Of a stretch of DNA of 64,000 nucleotides, positions 1-15,060 are shown piece by piece (within the stretch, counting starts at the first letter, position 1; each line of letters begins with the position of its first letter). Where the stretch lies: NCBI GenBank assembly GCA_020746105.1, contig CM036620.1, forward strand, positions 28,598,118-28,662,117, read 5' to 3'. The notes under the pieces are model-generated. The model was not told the DNA's origin, ran no database searches, and worked only from the letters and a program-made list of their open reading frames with translations. Source of the DNA: Trogon surrucura (lineage: Eukaryota; Chordata; Aves; Trogoniformes; Trogonidae). The position numbers were made by a program, and so were the translations under genes.

Positions 1-3000
1 TCTTTCCAAGAGGCCAGAGCCCGTGCATTCCTGATTATTAACTTGAGACTTAACAAGGAGAATGTTGTTACTAAAAGCCAGCTGCTGGAAAACCTCAACT
101 ACTTTTTCTCTCTATTTGTTTCTGTCTTTCTACTAATTTGCTAAGTTTTCCGAGGGTTAGATGTTACCCTGTCCCCATTGCTAAGCGTCCGTTCTATTGC
201 AAAATGTTTTTCCTGCCGTTGTGTCCGCTGCGTTGTGATGAGGCTGCAGACGTGCCTGGAGAGCTGGGGTTTAGTCTTGGACCTTCCCTCTAAAAAGAGG
301 AAGGACCACAGCTTGTCTCCTCCTCAGAATGCTCCCATCAGTACTGTATCGGAGGTTGCAGCAAGACAGAGGCATTGCCCAAAAGCGCTGAGGCAGAGAA
401 GCACGGTGGCTGGTTAAGGAAAAGAGAGAAGGAGGTGGAGAAGCAAAATAGTCATGAGAGCCTTGCTGAGAATTGGCTGCCATTCGTCCTACCACCCTCC
501 CCCAGGCAGTGCTTCTGGTGTCAGAGGCTAATGATAGAAAATAGCCTGTGGTTTTAGGATACTTCCAAGGACAGGCACCTCAAGGTGCCAGGTAAATTCA
601 GAACAGAGCTGTCTTGCCCTCTGCGAGGCAGAATTCCCCTGCTATGTGAGGAGACCTGGCTTTTTGTGTTGAATTTCCTTTTCTGTTTTTCTGCCTGCCA
701 AAGTCCTCTGTACCAAGCAAATAAAAGGAATTGACTGATGAGTGTTCTAGGTTAATAAATATAAAACAAAGTATGAAAGCTGATTTTATCAGTTCCCTGC
801 ATAGTAAAGGGAATGTTCCAGCACCCATAGGACTGTTGTTTGTTCAGGAGATTTATTCATGTGAATTTCAGTTGTAGAATTCTATGAAGCTTTGTAAAAA
901 TAACAGAAATGGTCATTTAATGTTTGCCTTTGCTAGGATAGCATCCTGATGAGTTGGTTATGTTGCCCACTTCCCCAAACCAGAAAAGTCTTACAAGGAG
1001 CAGTCTTAGTGAGAAGACAAGACAGTGCTGCTGAGTAAAAGTGGACAAATGTGTTAGCAATAAAAATGTAAAGGATAATAATTTACAAATGCTGTGTAAT
1101 AAGGCCAAAAAGGAATTAAATAGGTTATCTCAGTCCACTGAGTAAGTGGCAATTTTCATTGGCAAGGAAAGGTGATGGCGGCTCCCACTAAGCACTTTAA
1201 ACAAAACTCCTCCTATTTATTCAGCCCCCTCACTCCAAAATCAAGTTCCCTCCTGGCCCAGATTTGCAGCCAAGAGTGTGATACATTTTATTTGAATAAT
1301 TAGATGTTCTTGAGTGTGAAATAAATGAAAGTGAATTCAAAGGCTTCAATTTTCTTTTTCATTCTCAGTTTTATGACAGCTCAACAGATTCAAATATGAT
1401 GATAATTCCAGTCTGTTACAGTCCATGTGAAAGGCAGTTTATGTGCAATAAAGGGACAGATCTCCTGTATTAACGCATTTCATGGCCAGAGGAGTTTTTC
1501 CCGTGATTAGTTGTTCACTGCCTGTGTGTTTATAGTCTGGATTTATTATTGAGTGCGCATGGTAGAAACCCGCTACTTAGAAAATGCTTGAAGGAAGGAA
1601 GGGAATTGTCCTCTCAATTTTTTAACATTTCATACATTATTACAAAATGTCTGAAACATTTTGCACATCCTTATGAGGTCACCGTCCTGGATTGCACTGG
1701 ATATCTAAAAGTATACGTACCTACGTATTTTTAATGGATGCTTTGTGTCCATGTACACCCATATGGATAAGTATGTGTGGGCATTACCATCAAGTACTAT
1801 AAAGTGCTGATGTTGTAATAATGGTCTTTGTTTGAGGGGGGGATTGTCCCAAAGTCAAGGAATGCTTTTTTAAAGATATTTAATACAAATATTAGTACAA
1901 ATATTAGTACAAATATTAGGTAACGTGCTTGAAAGCTTCCAAATTCTAGCCTTGCAACTGAGAGGCCAAATCTGCATTAGTGAAGTTTTTCAGGTGTAAC
2001 CACATTAGCTCTACAAATCTAGTTGTGCCTTATCTTGGCTACAGCGCAGGGTTACTGACATTGTTTTGTCCCTTACAGTGGAATACGATGTATTAATAAA
2101 GATGCACTGTTGTTACTACACTCTGGACTAGGTATTCTTGATGATACAGCTGCATCAGCTGAGAATTGCATCTATTCTCACTCGTGTTGCGCTTAGTGCT
2201 CTTTCAGGGGCTGAAGCGCTTGTCACAGTGCCAGTTCCACTTGACTGCGCATGGTAATAAAAGCACCCTACCCAGAAACCCTGGCATTGCCTAGTTACGC
2301 AGTAGCTTTCTTGGCAAGCCCTTATTGTGTGGGGTTGGCCTTCTGCTCCTGGGAACAGCACAGTTTTTCTGAGCCCCCGATTGCCAGTGGGATGTTGGCT
2401 CGTACGTGACCACGAACAAGCTCTTCGTGTCAATTGCTCTATAGTGAACTGTAGAGCAACATGTAAACAATCATGTTAAATCAGGGTAGTCTGTCTCTCG
2501 ATGGGCTATGCTGCTTAAATAAGGGGAGTTACCCTGAGCTTGAATATAGCCCTGAACAGATGAGTGTTGGGAGAGCAGTTTGGTGGCAAGGCAGCTCTAG
2601 GAGGATGCTAGCTGGCTGAAGCAGGTCGGTCTAGAAGAAATGAAAGCGAAAGCACACACTCCCTCTGGAGGGTGGGTAGAGCTGAAAGAAGAAAGTTGAC
2701 TGTGAGAGGAGTGTGCTTTGGGAAGAAACAGCATTTAACATGTTGATAAATTGCCCATCTGTTTTCTCTTTTTAATCACTTTGTCTTGTCTTGTCTTACA
2801 CGTTACAAGGTTGCTGGAGAAAAGGTCATTGCCTATTCCATGGCTCCCTAGTACAACATGACCCCAGATATTACTGAAATGTAAGTGAACTATGAGGATA
2901 ATACTGTTAAACTGGAGGTTCATGACTCAAGTATGGTGCCTCTGGAGACACTTTGAAATCCACAGGAGAATGGTGCGGGTGGCATTGGAGCAGAGTTCAG

Positions 3001-6000
3001 CTCTTTGTGAACGGTTGCCTGAGTGTCTGCAAGACTTACCATTACACAAAACACAGGTGCTGCCATGGGAAATAAAGTTTGAATTGACTCAACAGCAAAG
3101 AATTTTAGCATTGTTTAAAATCACGTACCTGTGCCTGCCCAGCTCCCCATCACTGAGTGTCTGAACCAGCTTTACCTCCATCTGGCTGACAGGGGTGTAA
3201 TTTTCAGTGAAGATGCTGACTTGAAAGTGAGATTTACTTTATTTCATCACAAAAACTGGGAAAGAAAGGAAGAAAAGTGTGTGGCTGCACTTTTGCAAAA
3301 AGCAGATGCTTTCTAGAGGTAAGTGGAAAGTATTGCTTTGCTGTTTCTTCAGTACCTGCAGAAGCAGTGCACTCCATGTAAGGCTGTGTCTGTGATGGGC
3401 ACACAGGGTTGCTATTAGAATATTAAATCAATGATTGACCACAGATCCTACAACATTGTAGCATAGCAAGGGCATCCTTTGGTAATGTAAGATACAGAGG
3501 CAGAGGCAGACTTTAATTCAAATTTTGCTGATTGCTTATGGTGTTGTGGTAGGAAACTCACCCCAGCTGAATTTAAGACCTCAACTGTAAAACAGAAATA
3601 GCTGTACTAGTAAAGTGCTCACAGATCTGAGAGGTGTTATTACTGCTAGTTCTGAAGCTAATCTGATGCCCTTGACTGATATGGACATAATATGGCAGAT
3701 GAAGATAAAGAACTAGAAATGAATTTGTAGCTAGTTGCCACAGTTTGACATTTCTTTTCCTCTGTCTTCTCCTGTCACATGTTTTTATGTCTTTTACCAG
3801 GGCTGAATGGCTATCTTGACTCTAAGAAACACAGCACAAGACCAAGACAACTGAGCTGGAAAGTGTAAAAGAATGAGATTGCAGGCTCTCCTGTGTCACA
3901 CAGGTATTACTGCTAAAGTGTTCAAGCCAAATTGTTCACAGAAGGCTGACTTTTGAAAAAAGGGACCATAACTACACGGGTTTTATTTAATATCCCATTT
4001 ATAGTTCTACTGGTGGAAAATACCACCAGCAGGTCTTTTCCTCCAACTTCTTGATTTAAACTGAAAGCAAAGAATGACTTCAGTTAGATGTAAAATACAA
4101 AAAAAGTTCTCTGTTTTTCTCATTGAATGAACTGAAACATCCATGTTCACATGGATAGCATGAGTAGGTACAACGTGAGTTAATAGGTGAGGTAACTCAA
4201 GATTAATGCGTGCTCATTTTGCTTGGCCTGGGGACATGTCCTAGCTACATGCTGACCCCAGGGCCTGGACCCTTGTTGCAGTGACACCTGGTCTAGAGGA
4301 GAGCTGTGACTTGCACTGGTCATCTCTGAGCTTGTTGATTGGGGCAGCAAGACTATGGTTTAACCTTTGTTACTGTTGTACCCAAGTGTTAGGATTGGAG
4401 TGCATCCTTCCTAGCCCTTTTTTTTTCTACCTCTAAGACCTGGAATGGATTTCACTCAAAAAGAAGAATGCTTCTGACATGGTTCCTAGAACACTGTTGG
4501 CAAAGAATTGTCTCTTTTTTTAACTTTTGTCCTTGTCTTTCTGCTGATCTTAGACTGTTCAGTTACAAAGCCAAAGATGTGTTGACTATCAGGTCACAAC
4601 CTTGCATATCCCTCATTCCCAGTGGGATCTCTTTAGAGACATGACCTGAAGAAAGCGCAGGGTCAGGACAACTGGAGATGTGCTGACATTAAAAACAACT
4701 CTGCTTTTTTTTTTCTCTTCTGTCTATGTTATTTCCAAACTTAAATGGTAATAGGCATGTTCATTTTTGTATGTGCATTACTAGATAATAATTAGGTAGC
4801 TTAGCTGTCTGAAGGGAAGTAGAACAACAGAGCCAGGGAATGGAAACAAACATTGTGGTGGTTTCTCCATAATTATCTTGCTATATCAGTTCTTCTAGTT
4901 ACATGTCACAGTGCAGTGAGTTTGGGTTTGTAAAACCACGGGGGGATCCTTGGAATAGGTGGTCCAGGTGAGAACCAGGTATGAACAGGCACTGGAGAAG
5001 CAAAATCCAATTTTAACTATAGGAACAATTAAAAGTCAGGCAGACCTCAGAGCCCAAGTTTAGTTAATCTGCTCATTGCAATCCAAGTAGTTTATTTTTG
5101 GTTTTGCCAACCTGATTTTTGTCCTCAGAGAGGAAGCTGGGGTCACTTTGCTGTTTTGAATCCCACTTTGCAACTCAAAAATCCTGAAAGAAGCCATTTT
5201 CTCCTCCTACCACTGAGAGCATATGGGCTTCAGGTTTCTTCCTCTCTCTCTGATGATGTGTATCAGATTTACCTTCTCCAAAAGTAACTTGCTACAGTTT
5301 TTGTGGGCATGCAAGGCTTTACCTGTAACTTGAGAAAATGTTGCTGAAGCACAGTGGGACCTATTACTTTCCTATTGACGTTTACCCAGATTCACACAGT
5401 GGGGTACTTGCAATACCATTTTTAATGGTACCATTTGTAAGAAAATTGGTATTTGTGACTGTCAGTTACAGTTTGTCAGCCAGCTTGCTGGTGTCATATC
5501 TGTGTTTTCTGATGAGACTGTAAATTCTCTGGACAGGTTTGCAGCTTGTTTCAGATCTCACTTTCATACTAGTTACACATCCATGAAATCCCAAGCCCTT
5601 CAGTTGTTATTATTTATTGTTTGCATTAGGAGAGCATCCTCAGGCCCTAGACGTGATTGGGCCAGGAGCTTTAAAATATGAGGTTGAGGAAACGAACCTG
5701 CCAAATATTGTAAATTGATTAGCTGCTATTTACAAAGCCGAAAGGGAGATGAGGTTTTGGTGACTTTTTAAAATACCTGACATATCCCCAGTGCCATGCA
5801 AATAAACAATGCTGCAGGGAAAGGCTATGAAATACTTTTGGTTTAAATGCCATCAGTCTTCCATTTGCCACAAAATACAGACGCTTGAGGTTGAGGAAGA
5901 TTGTTTTCCAGAATCAACTGGAAAAAATACTGTATTGTAGACTGACCTGCTGGCGATAGGGTGCCAATCCTCCAATGCAATCTTTTTATGTCTTCTGATG

Positions 6001-9000
6001 AAAGAGTGGATAAACTGTAGAGTATTGTTGGCAACTGAGCATCAAGTAGCAGGATAAGCCAGCAGTCAGCATGCTCCTTGCTTCATTAGGATGCCATGGC
6101 AAGGTCAGGGCCAAGCGCTTCCCCTCCTAAGATCACACCTTACCCCTTGAACACAGGAGCAAGGGCTTTCTGGTGGGTATCTCTGCTGAAGTGGTGCTAT
6201 CAGAAAACACAGTCTGCACTGCAGACACCAAGCAGAGATGCAAAGCAGAGGGTCCCCAGTAGTGTGGGTGCCTTGTGTGAGGGCCAGTAATGGCATCCTC
6301 TGTTAGCCCAAGCCTTTCTACACCCAGGGTATGAGCATCAGCTGTGTTTAATCATAAACTGCTTGGATAATCAGACTGGTTTAAAGACTTGCCTATTGCT
6401 TTTGATAGTTAATTAGAGGTTTGTCTCTATAGATGCTTGAGCAAAGTACTGAGAATTAGTATGGGTCTACTGGTCCTGAGTAAACAACAGGTCAACACTT
6501 TAAAATGCAAGAGCTGGGGAAATACCATATTTTACAAGACGGTTTAAGTTTATAAAGCTGGGAGGTTTCAAAACAGAAACAAAATCCACATTCATGTTTC
6601 CAAAACTCCTTTGCAGCTCAAGTTTGCAGTTTTCTTCTGCTAAATGAGATATTTTTTTCCAAAACTCGCACTATCCTGTGAGGGATTTAAATATTAGTGG
6701 AAATTTGCAAGATTTTTCATATTACTTCTGGCACCACATACTCTAGCAAGATCTTTCCAGTATTTCTACCTTGCAATAAGAAACTGTCTTTAAAACTGTC
6801 TGTGTTACTATCTGGATGGAAATATCTTAGGCCTGTCCTTCTCCCACAGCAAATTCTGGTCTGTAGATGTATCATTTCTATTACTTTAGATGAGTGAACC
6901 CTCTCCCCCAACTTCTGAGACTTTGTTGTGGGGTGTCTTGAGAATCAACATCGCCTGTCAGGGCTGTATGAATATACTTTAAAAACCCTACTGAAAATGT
7001 TTTTCCTATGTCAACATTTACATACTGGTTTTGGGTAGGTTCTTCTTTAAAAGGACTTAAAAAAACACTCTCATTTGATTCGTAGCACCAATATGCCTGA
7101 TTTTTCTTTTCTCAAACACTGTTTGCCCTTCAAGCCATCAGACAAGTAGCTGAGGAGCAGAAAATCTGTTTAGATACGAGCTTTTTTGAATAAATTATTC
7201 TCCAAAGGATAGCATACTGTTTATGTCTCAATTAATCTAGTGACAAAATGGTATAAAATGAATTCCAAGTCAGGCTTTCAGTGCAAGCAAGGTAGTGCAT
7301 CTGAGTCACAGTCCCTGCTCCAGCAGCCTCCCTGCTGCTTCTCCTGCCTCTCATTTTCTCCTCCTTTTGCCACGTGTGCGTAAGCAGCCTGGAGTGTCAT
7401 GAACAGGTGAAGAGCTTAATGAAGCCTGGGGAGTTTCCAGGTTGAGGCTTTAGGTCCTTTGCTGGTGGACACACAGAAATACTAATACCAGGGTTACAGA
7501 CAGGTGTGCAACCTTTTGTCCAAGTATTTAACTCTCTATCAAGTATATCTCATTTTGTATTAGTGCATTCATATTTCTTGCATCAGCTCTTGACTTTCAG
7601 TGAGCCTCTTCCACCTCATGCTTGCATTGGACTACCTCAACATCATTTTCAGAGAGACACAGGACGTGGGATTGTGGTGGGTCCTGGTTTTGCTTTTGAA
7701 TCTGAGTTTTTCATTTCTTCTTTCAGCAAGGAAAAAACCCAGTGGCAAGTCCGCAAGGAAAGTGTGACAAGAAAAGCAGTTCTCCATTCTCAAGAAAAAT
7801 TGCTATAGAAATGCTCAGTAAGGAAAGTCTTCTAGTCTGTTCTTTTCACTCCTGAAGCCTCCTTTCTTTTTTTTCATCCCTATTCACGTGCTCCCACTTT
7901 CTCTTCCTACCTATCCTGCAGCTCAAGGCAATCTCAAGTGTTTGGGGAAATGCAGCACTCACTGATACTTTGCAGCATTCAGCCATGGCTTCTAGATTTT
8001 ACACCAACTGCCCAAAGGCTGGGATAAAGGAGCTGTGCAGAGAGGATGGTAATGAAGCTGAACAAGGAGAACAGAAATGTAGGTCTATCATGAAGAAGCG
8101 GATAACAGAGGGATGCTCTGCTTCTTTTTCTACCCTTAGTTGCTGTTAGGCATGCTCTGTGTTCTTTAAGATCTTGACCTTCCATCTCAGAAAGACTGTG
8201 GTCACTACCATGGTTAGACAGAGAAAAATGAGTGGCTGCTTGATGGCAGTAACATTTAACAAAACCAGACTGGACTCAAGCTGATGACTCAGAGTTAAAT
8301 AGCATACTGCAATTATGCCATGCTATTTGTTCCTTATCCACCTGCTGCTGCTTGTTGTTTATTTATTTAATATTTCTTTATTTGTACATTGCACCACCTT
8401 TCTCCATCATTCGCCAGAATTATATTACTAGTGATTAACTGCACGTGGCACTCCTGTGGTGCAGTGCTCAACACTGGGTTATTTTGTGCAGTGCTGTAGT
8501 GAAACAGCAAGTGAGAAAATTCAAGCCTAGAAAAGCAGTAATTTATTACAGTAAAAATAAGCACAGAATGAGTCACACTGCTGACAGATTCTGACATGCA
8601 ACCGATCTATTAGAGGCTTGCTTTTCTGCAAGTTTTTTCTCCCACTCTGTTCCAGATGTGCTCTTCTTAGAGGCTGCACAGGCAAATATTTCCTCACTTG
8701 GAATTTTCTATCTGTTCTTCTCTACAAAAGCTTTTGAAAAAAGACCCTAAACCTGAAAATTGGTAAATGTGAAAATGTAGCACAGCTTTTCTTCTGTCTC
8801 ATACTGCTTTGATATTGTTAGTAGAGGATGAGTGTTAACAGCAGGTATTTTTGGGCTGTAAAATATAGCCTGGAGGCTGATAGCTGCCTGGTCCATGAAA
8901 AGATATTTATGTTAGCCAAGTTTTTCCAAAAGATGATGTGTCATCATCGGTTTCCTCGGACTTTAAGGCGTTTATTCAGTGCTACGATATGAAAACTTAG

Positions 9001-12000
9001 GTTAAGGCAGCACTTTAAGGTACACCTTTCCTCTCACCTGCTTACTATAAATACTACGTCAAGCATCCTGTATTTCCTGGTGGCAAGCAGACCTCCTAAA
9101 GAGTAGGCTGTTGAAACTTGCTGATACTTTTGTTAGTACTGAAGGCTGTTTCTCTTCCTGTCCACAGAATAGTCCTGTCTTGAGACAGAGTTCGGCAAAG
9201 AGACAAAAGGTAGGAATCTTCTTGTAGAAGCTGCAGCTAAGTGCTGCCTTCTCCACAGAGGAATAATAGTTATCTGTACACAATTACTCAATCTTCTAAA
9301 TTCGAAGTACAACTATATTGAATAGTATGTATTCAATTCTGTACATATAGGTGCAGATACAGTATTGAGAAACTCAATCAAATCCTTCCAGGAGAGAAAG
9401 AACAGATTCTGTTTAAATCTCATGTTCATCTGATGGATTTAGTAGTTTGTCTGAGGGAGATAGGCTTGTTGTCCTCTCTGATGCCATCAGAAAAACTCTT
9501 TGTAAAGGCTGAGGTGACTCAAACAGATAGACTGTTTGATAGGTGTCCTGAACAGAGAGAAACAGTTTCTGTTGTATTCTACCTTGAGTATGTATCTTAA
9601 CCTGAGCTACATTTCTGAATTCATAAAAAGTACTTTTTAAGAACTGTGAAGAATTGCAGAAGATTATTTTGGAGGTTGTGAGGGGTTTTTGGCTGTTTGG
9701 TTTTGGTTTGTTGTTTGGGTTTTTTTTGTAAAATCTCGTTTGCCAACAGTTTGGACATGTGAATGCCAGCCTGCCCTAGTTGGCATTGAAAAACTTAAGC
9801 TTTAGGTTGATATCTTACAGACTTTAATTAAAAAAAATAAATAGGATTAAGTACTTCTCAGCAGTGCAGTAGAATTGGAGTAAGTCATGTTTCTGAGAGG
9901 GCAAATGCAGTATATTTTTCCTCCAAGTGAGAGAACCGTGTAATGCTGGTGTTGAGGGCAGGTGTGACCTCCAGGGATTTGCTCATCATTTGTATCATGG
10001 AGAGAGCAAGGAAAAGGGCAAAGATGAAGCCTGGTAACAAAGATCCTACAAGAAGTAACCTTGAGGCATTCCATTTCAGTGACATGAACAGTTACAGACA
10101 TGAGCACAACAGAGAAGGCCAAGGGCAAGACAGAGGGCTCCGAAAGCTCTTTCAGCAGAAACTTGACCAAAAGGCATCAATGTCCAGAAGGAAGGAGGGA
10201 AGGCAGCTCCAGAGATCTGTTCTGCTCCAAGAAGATGGGGAGGTTTAAGAAGCAAGGGTGGGTCCTAGCATGAAGTCACAGGCAACATGTGGGCAGAGCT
10301 GAAACACTTAGTTGTAAAGCTCCACCTTCCCAAAGTGCTCAGCCTGCTAATTAGAACAGAATATGTGAGACTTATCACTTCCACAGAGCTGTTAATGGAC
10401 TGTTGTGTTGTGTTTCTTTTTTTTTTAAAAAAAAAAAGTGTTCCAAGGAGATGTGTCTTGTTGCCAGCCTCATCTTACTGTCTGGAGAGGGAGTTATTTA
10501 AGGCAGCGCTTGCTCTGGCAGACACAGCTGGTGGTTCAGACGGAGCTTCCAGGGAAGGAAACTGTTGGCTTAAATTATTTTATCTGCAAAGGCTTTGCCT
10601 CCCTCCAGAGACCTTATGCACAGTGTTTAAATCTTAGGTCCATTATTAACAATAACAGACCATAAAAGCAAAGGAAACAATCTTTAACTGTGCCCTGGCA
10701 CACTTGGTTATATTTCTCCAAAATCAGTGCTCAGTCACCTCTCAGGAAACTTCCTGCTCTTAAAGTACTGGCAGATTTCCATGTGCAGCACTGTGGGGTT
10801 TTTAGATTAGCCTTGAAATGGGATCTTTTGCCTCTCTACAGCAGTAGTTGCATCTGCAGCCTGTGCTTTTCAGCTGCCTTTGTTTTTTGCTGGGAGGTGT
10901 CAGGGCATTGGGGTGAGGCTGCTGGCATCCTTCCAGCTCTAAGAGTTTCTGCAGAGATGGAGAGGCACACACGGTGCTGTCCCTCATGCCCGTGAGAGCA
11001 GGGGAAGGATTCAGTCTATTAGCACTTTGGCTGTGGTGTAGCATTATTCCTGAAAAGTGTTTTTAACTGCAGCTAAAATCATGTGAGACCTGGAGGTTGG
11101 AAAATATTTCTAATGGACAAGAAGAAAGGTATAACTGTTGGTAGTTATTTGCATTTTAGGTCTCAAAATAGGCAGCTCGATCTCTGCACTACTTGCAGTT
11201 ATATCACTGGAGGGGAACCTTTGAGGAGGGTATGAGTACTGGACCTTGATTGGTGGGAGACCTGGAGAAATGCAGTGTGAGCAGAAAGCTGCTACAGGGC
11301 ACAGGCAATGCTTTCACTTAAAATAACTTGTAAGAAGAGATTAATAAACCAGAAATTAATTGATGCAGTTACTGGCTTAGCTGAACAGAGAGACAAGTCA
11401 AATGTTTCCCTCTCTAGAGAAGTGAGCACACAGTCTTCCTCGGAGACTGAACAACAGAGCCAGGGAGAAGCTGCTGGGGCAGCAGAGGTGGCAGTGACCC
11501 TGCCTCGGGGGGGTGTCTTTCCCAGAGCTCATGGACTTGAACCGGGTGGTGAGGAGGTCGTTTGTGGTGTTCGCTGCAAGGGAGAAGGTTTTGAAGTCTC
11601 TTTACCTGCTCCAGGTATAAGATGTTCACCACTCAGCTGACCAGATGTTTACTCCTGATCTTGGTGGTGCAAAAGGCGTTACTCATTCTGAAAAGTAATA
11701 GGAAAGACCCATTTAAAAAAGCAGTTTCCATAGAACTGCAACAGATTCTCTTTCACAGATTCAAAATATTTGGAAGTCCTTGTATTTTCAGTCTGGCTGG
11801 GAAAGAAACAGCTGAAGTGACATATGGGGCATTGCCACCATATTACTTCTTTATTGACTGGAGATCGATGGTACCAGAATGTTTCTACTATTACATAAGC
11901 TGAGGTCAAATCTCTTTGGTGCTCATCTGAACAAAAAAAAACAAATCAAAAAACAGACACACATCGTTTATTTATGGTTCCAAGAGCAATATAACTTTTT

Positions 12001-12657
12001 CCCCTCCCATATTCAGATAATAGTTCATTTATTTTCCTGTAGGGAAGCTATTCCATGAGCATCATGACAGTGAAGAGTTTTGGTTTTAATTATCTTTGTT
12101 TTCCCATTGCCTCCATAAAATTCGTTATTTCTTCCCTGGCATTTTATGTCTCCCTTCTGAAGACTGATTATTTTATGGGTGTACTATTGTTCTCCTCTCC
12201 CTTCATACATTTTTATCACTGTTTCCAGTTTCAACTAATGAGTTTACTTCTATCTGAAGCGGGTGTGGAGGGATATAGAGTTGCAATAGAAATGTGGCTT
12301 CTAATTCTAGCATTGAAAATTTGCTGACTGAGCATTTGATGTCTTGAGTCCAAACTGGATTCCAGGTTGGTACAAGAACTCAATTCTGGCTATTGGCTTG
12401 TCAATACAATATAGATCTCTCATTGTTATCCAGTTCCCAACAGGGCCTTGGCTGAAAATCGGTTTAGAAAAGGTGGAAACAAATGTTGTCTCTCCACTCA
12501 AATTTACAGCCTTTTTACAAGCTACCAGTTGCTGTATTACATTTTAAAACAAAAGAACAAAGAACTACTGGAATGCTGCCTGTCAGGTATAAATGGTAAA
12601 TCAGCTTTCCAGACAAAGCCTGTGTGGAATACAGCCTGCCGCTGGAAGTGTTGGCAT
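1..12657. other. Intron-like unique sequence
   Basis: No CR1, LTR or recognisable exon. The open frames are short, most are not ATG-started, and none shows a known domain. Contents worth noting: the 12-bp tandem repeat at 1884, a hairpin CTGGTGG/CCACCAG near 4012, GATGATG/CATCATC near 8933, and a T/A run near 10415-10436. Confidence 0.6.
1884..1919. repeat. Three perfect copies of a 12-bp unit TACAAATATTAG
   Basis: A short tandem repeat in AT-rich unique DNA. No function inferred. Confidence 0.95.
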
Positions 12658-12732
12658 AATCATAGGATTGTAGAATGCGTTGGGCTGGAAGGGACCTTTA
12701 AAGGTCATCTAGTCCAACCATCCTGCAGTAAG
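12658..12732 (-). mobile_element. CR1 LINE 3'-end fragment
   Basis: About 75 bp match the extreme 3' end of avian CR1 in antisense (hinge words GGCTGGAAGGGACC and GTCATCTAGTCCAACC). Only the tail survives. Confidence 0.85.
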
Positions 12733-14879
12733 TAAGGACATCTTTAATTATTTCTCTCTGTAGCTGATGTAGTGTTCTGTTTTGATTGCAGGTATTTCTA
12801 ATTTCTGGATCAGTTTTTCTCCAGTGTTGTTTTCCATAAGAGAGATCTTAGTCTATTGAAATTCGTGGAATAGTAGCATCATTCTTTTCCTTTCTTTTCT
12901 TTTCAAAACCTGCATTTCACTGTTGACTTTTTTACTATTTTTTCTTTTTATTGATTTCATCAATATTCAGATATCTATCAGCATTCTGCTGATGATGCTC
13001 AACTTGAGTTATTTTGGAAGCGCCTGAGTTTTTCCGGGGAAACAAGTTCCATTATGACTGTTAAGCATCTCTTTATGTTATATCAAGACCCTTAAACACT
13101 GATTTGGTAGTTTGGAGAGGGCTTACGTTATAGCCTTCCCTGTCCACATACACTAATTACATTTCTATGTCTCTTGAACACAACTCTAGTTCAGATAAAG
13201 AATGATTTTTTTTTAAAATATACACGTTACGTATAGATGTCAAGTATCGCTAGGCTGCACATCTACTACTTTGTGAAACTATGAGATGTTTGGCCTGAGG
13301 AGTAACATTAAAGAAAATGCCACAGTTGTTGCAATACACTTGTGCTGAGGAACAGCTGTGTGTTGCAATCTGTGAATACATGTATACTAATTTAGACTAG
13401 TTTTAATACAGTCATGGTCGCTGCTTGTTGACTTAGGATCCAGTGTAGTCTCATTAACAAAAATTATACTGTTGCTCAATAATCGCCACCAAGGGGTATT
13501 TGATTGTTAGGTCCTGGGTGAAAAATATGCCTAGTCAATGACCCTTAAATACTTAGAAAATTCAGATCAATAAAATGAGAAGCAGACTTGCCTGCCACTC
13601 TTCTAATGTAGCATGGGATTTTTCAAAGGAGCCTACAGCATTTGGATACCCACCAGGCTTTGTTCTGCAATTTATTTAGCTTACTCCAGGTAACTCTTCA
13701 ATCTTCTTTTAACATTTTAGCCACAACTCCAAGCCCAGTGTGAAATGATGGAGTCTGCCTCTAAGGGAGCTTGTAGGCAGGATAAAAAAAAACAACCCTG
13801 ATTTTGTTTATGGTGGTGTTTTTAAATGGAAAATGACATGTTGTTTTTAATAATTCTTCTTTTTTCCTCTACCTGTTATGGAAGTGTTTTCCAATTGTAA
13901 AAATCTATGTTTCTTATGCTATATAAGGCTCTATTCTACTGAAAAATTTCCATAACCTCTAGGATTGAAATTAGTATTAATGTAGTTCTGTGTACTGTCT
14001 ACAGGGAAAGAAAAGCACAAACCATTACTGGGATGTGAATGGAGGCGTACATAGTTCATTAGGAATCTGTTTTCAAAATCACGGTGCTCACCTGGGGGGC
14101 TAGCACAGGTCTTGGCTGTAGGCACCCAGGACAACACTGGGAATTGGTGTGTAGGTACAGTTTATGCAAGTATGTTCATGCTCTGTATCCTTTAGATCTC
14201 CGTACGGCCAGCCTGCACCTTTGGTCTGTGTTTTGTGTCAACTGGGGCTAGAGCAGGGCAGTCCAGAAAGAAGAGTGGAGCTTTTGCATCAACTGCTTTG
14301 CGTGAAGGGTGCCTGTGCCCAAAGGTGCCTGCTTAAAGACAGAGTAATATCTTCACTGCTTCCTCATGCTGAAATGGGAATCCACCTCAGAAGTGTGTCT
14401 TCGAGCAACGGTGGATGCAGTATGTCAAAAGGTAGCATAGTGCCTAGGATTTAGATATTGAAGCAGTGACTTTGGTGAAAAGACCTGACATACTGGGACA
14501 GAAAAATGACACAGTAATATTCTCAGCCATAACTTTGAGGAAAAATCAACACAAGAATATGTGAGCACAAAAAATTAAATGCCTTCAAAAACACCAGAAT
14601 GTTTTGCTTGTGAAAAATTAATCGGCTCTGCTGGGGAATTCTCAGTATACACAAGGAAGTTTCTAGTAGCTCTGAGAATAGAATAGCACAAACACAAACC
14701 AGCAAAGATCTCTTAGGTACAAGCTCAGCAGAAGGACTGCAAGGAAAGGAATCCCATGAGAAATTGTCGATGCAGGTTTCTGTCAGCTGATGAAAGCAAG
14801 CCTCCCCTCAGGAGATGAACTGCTTTGTGGGAGAAGGAAAGCCGAAAGCACTTCAGTCCCTTCCAGCTCATTGCCTCCC
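12733..14879. other. Intron-like sequence, nothing recognised
   Basis: AT-rich, pyrimidine-rich around 12885-12960. No repeat family or coding signal seen. Confidence 0.55.
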
Positions 14880-15060
14880 TGAACTACGTCAGAGATGTTG
14901 TGGCTGCCCCCTCCCTGGAGGTGTTCAAAGACAAGTTGGACAGAGCCTTGAGTAGCCTGATCTAGTAGAGAGGCGTCCCTGCCCATGACAGGGAGGTTGG
15001 ATTAGATGATCTCTAAGGTCCCTTCCAGCCTAGGCCATTCTATGATTCTATGATTCTATG
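14880..15060 (+). mobile_element. CR1 LINE 3' fragment
   Basis: Sense-orientation CR1 3' end: the coding tail (CCCTCCCTGGAGGTGTTCAA), then GGTTGGATTAGATGATC and a closing run of three ATTCTATG-type octamers, the CR1 terminal repeat. The 5' boundary is approximate. The antisense frame across it is not a gene. Confidence 0.9.

Noticed and set aside
9847-10170. Minus-strand frames with a hydrophobic stretch resembling a membrane protein
   Set aside because: Two overlapping frames look equally good, no family match and no splice context; judged noise.
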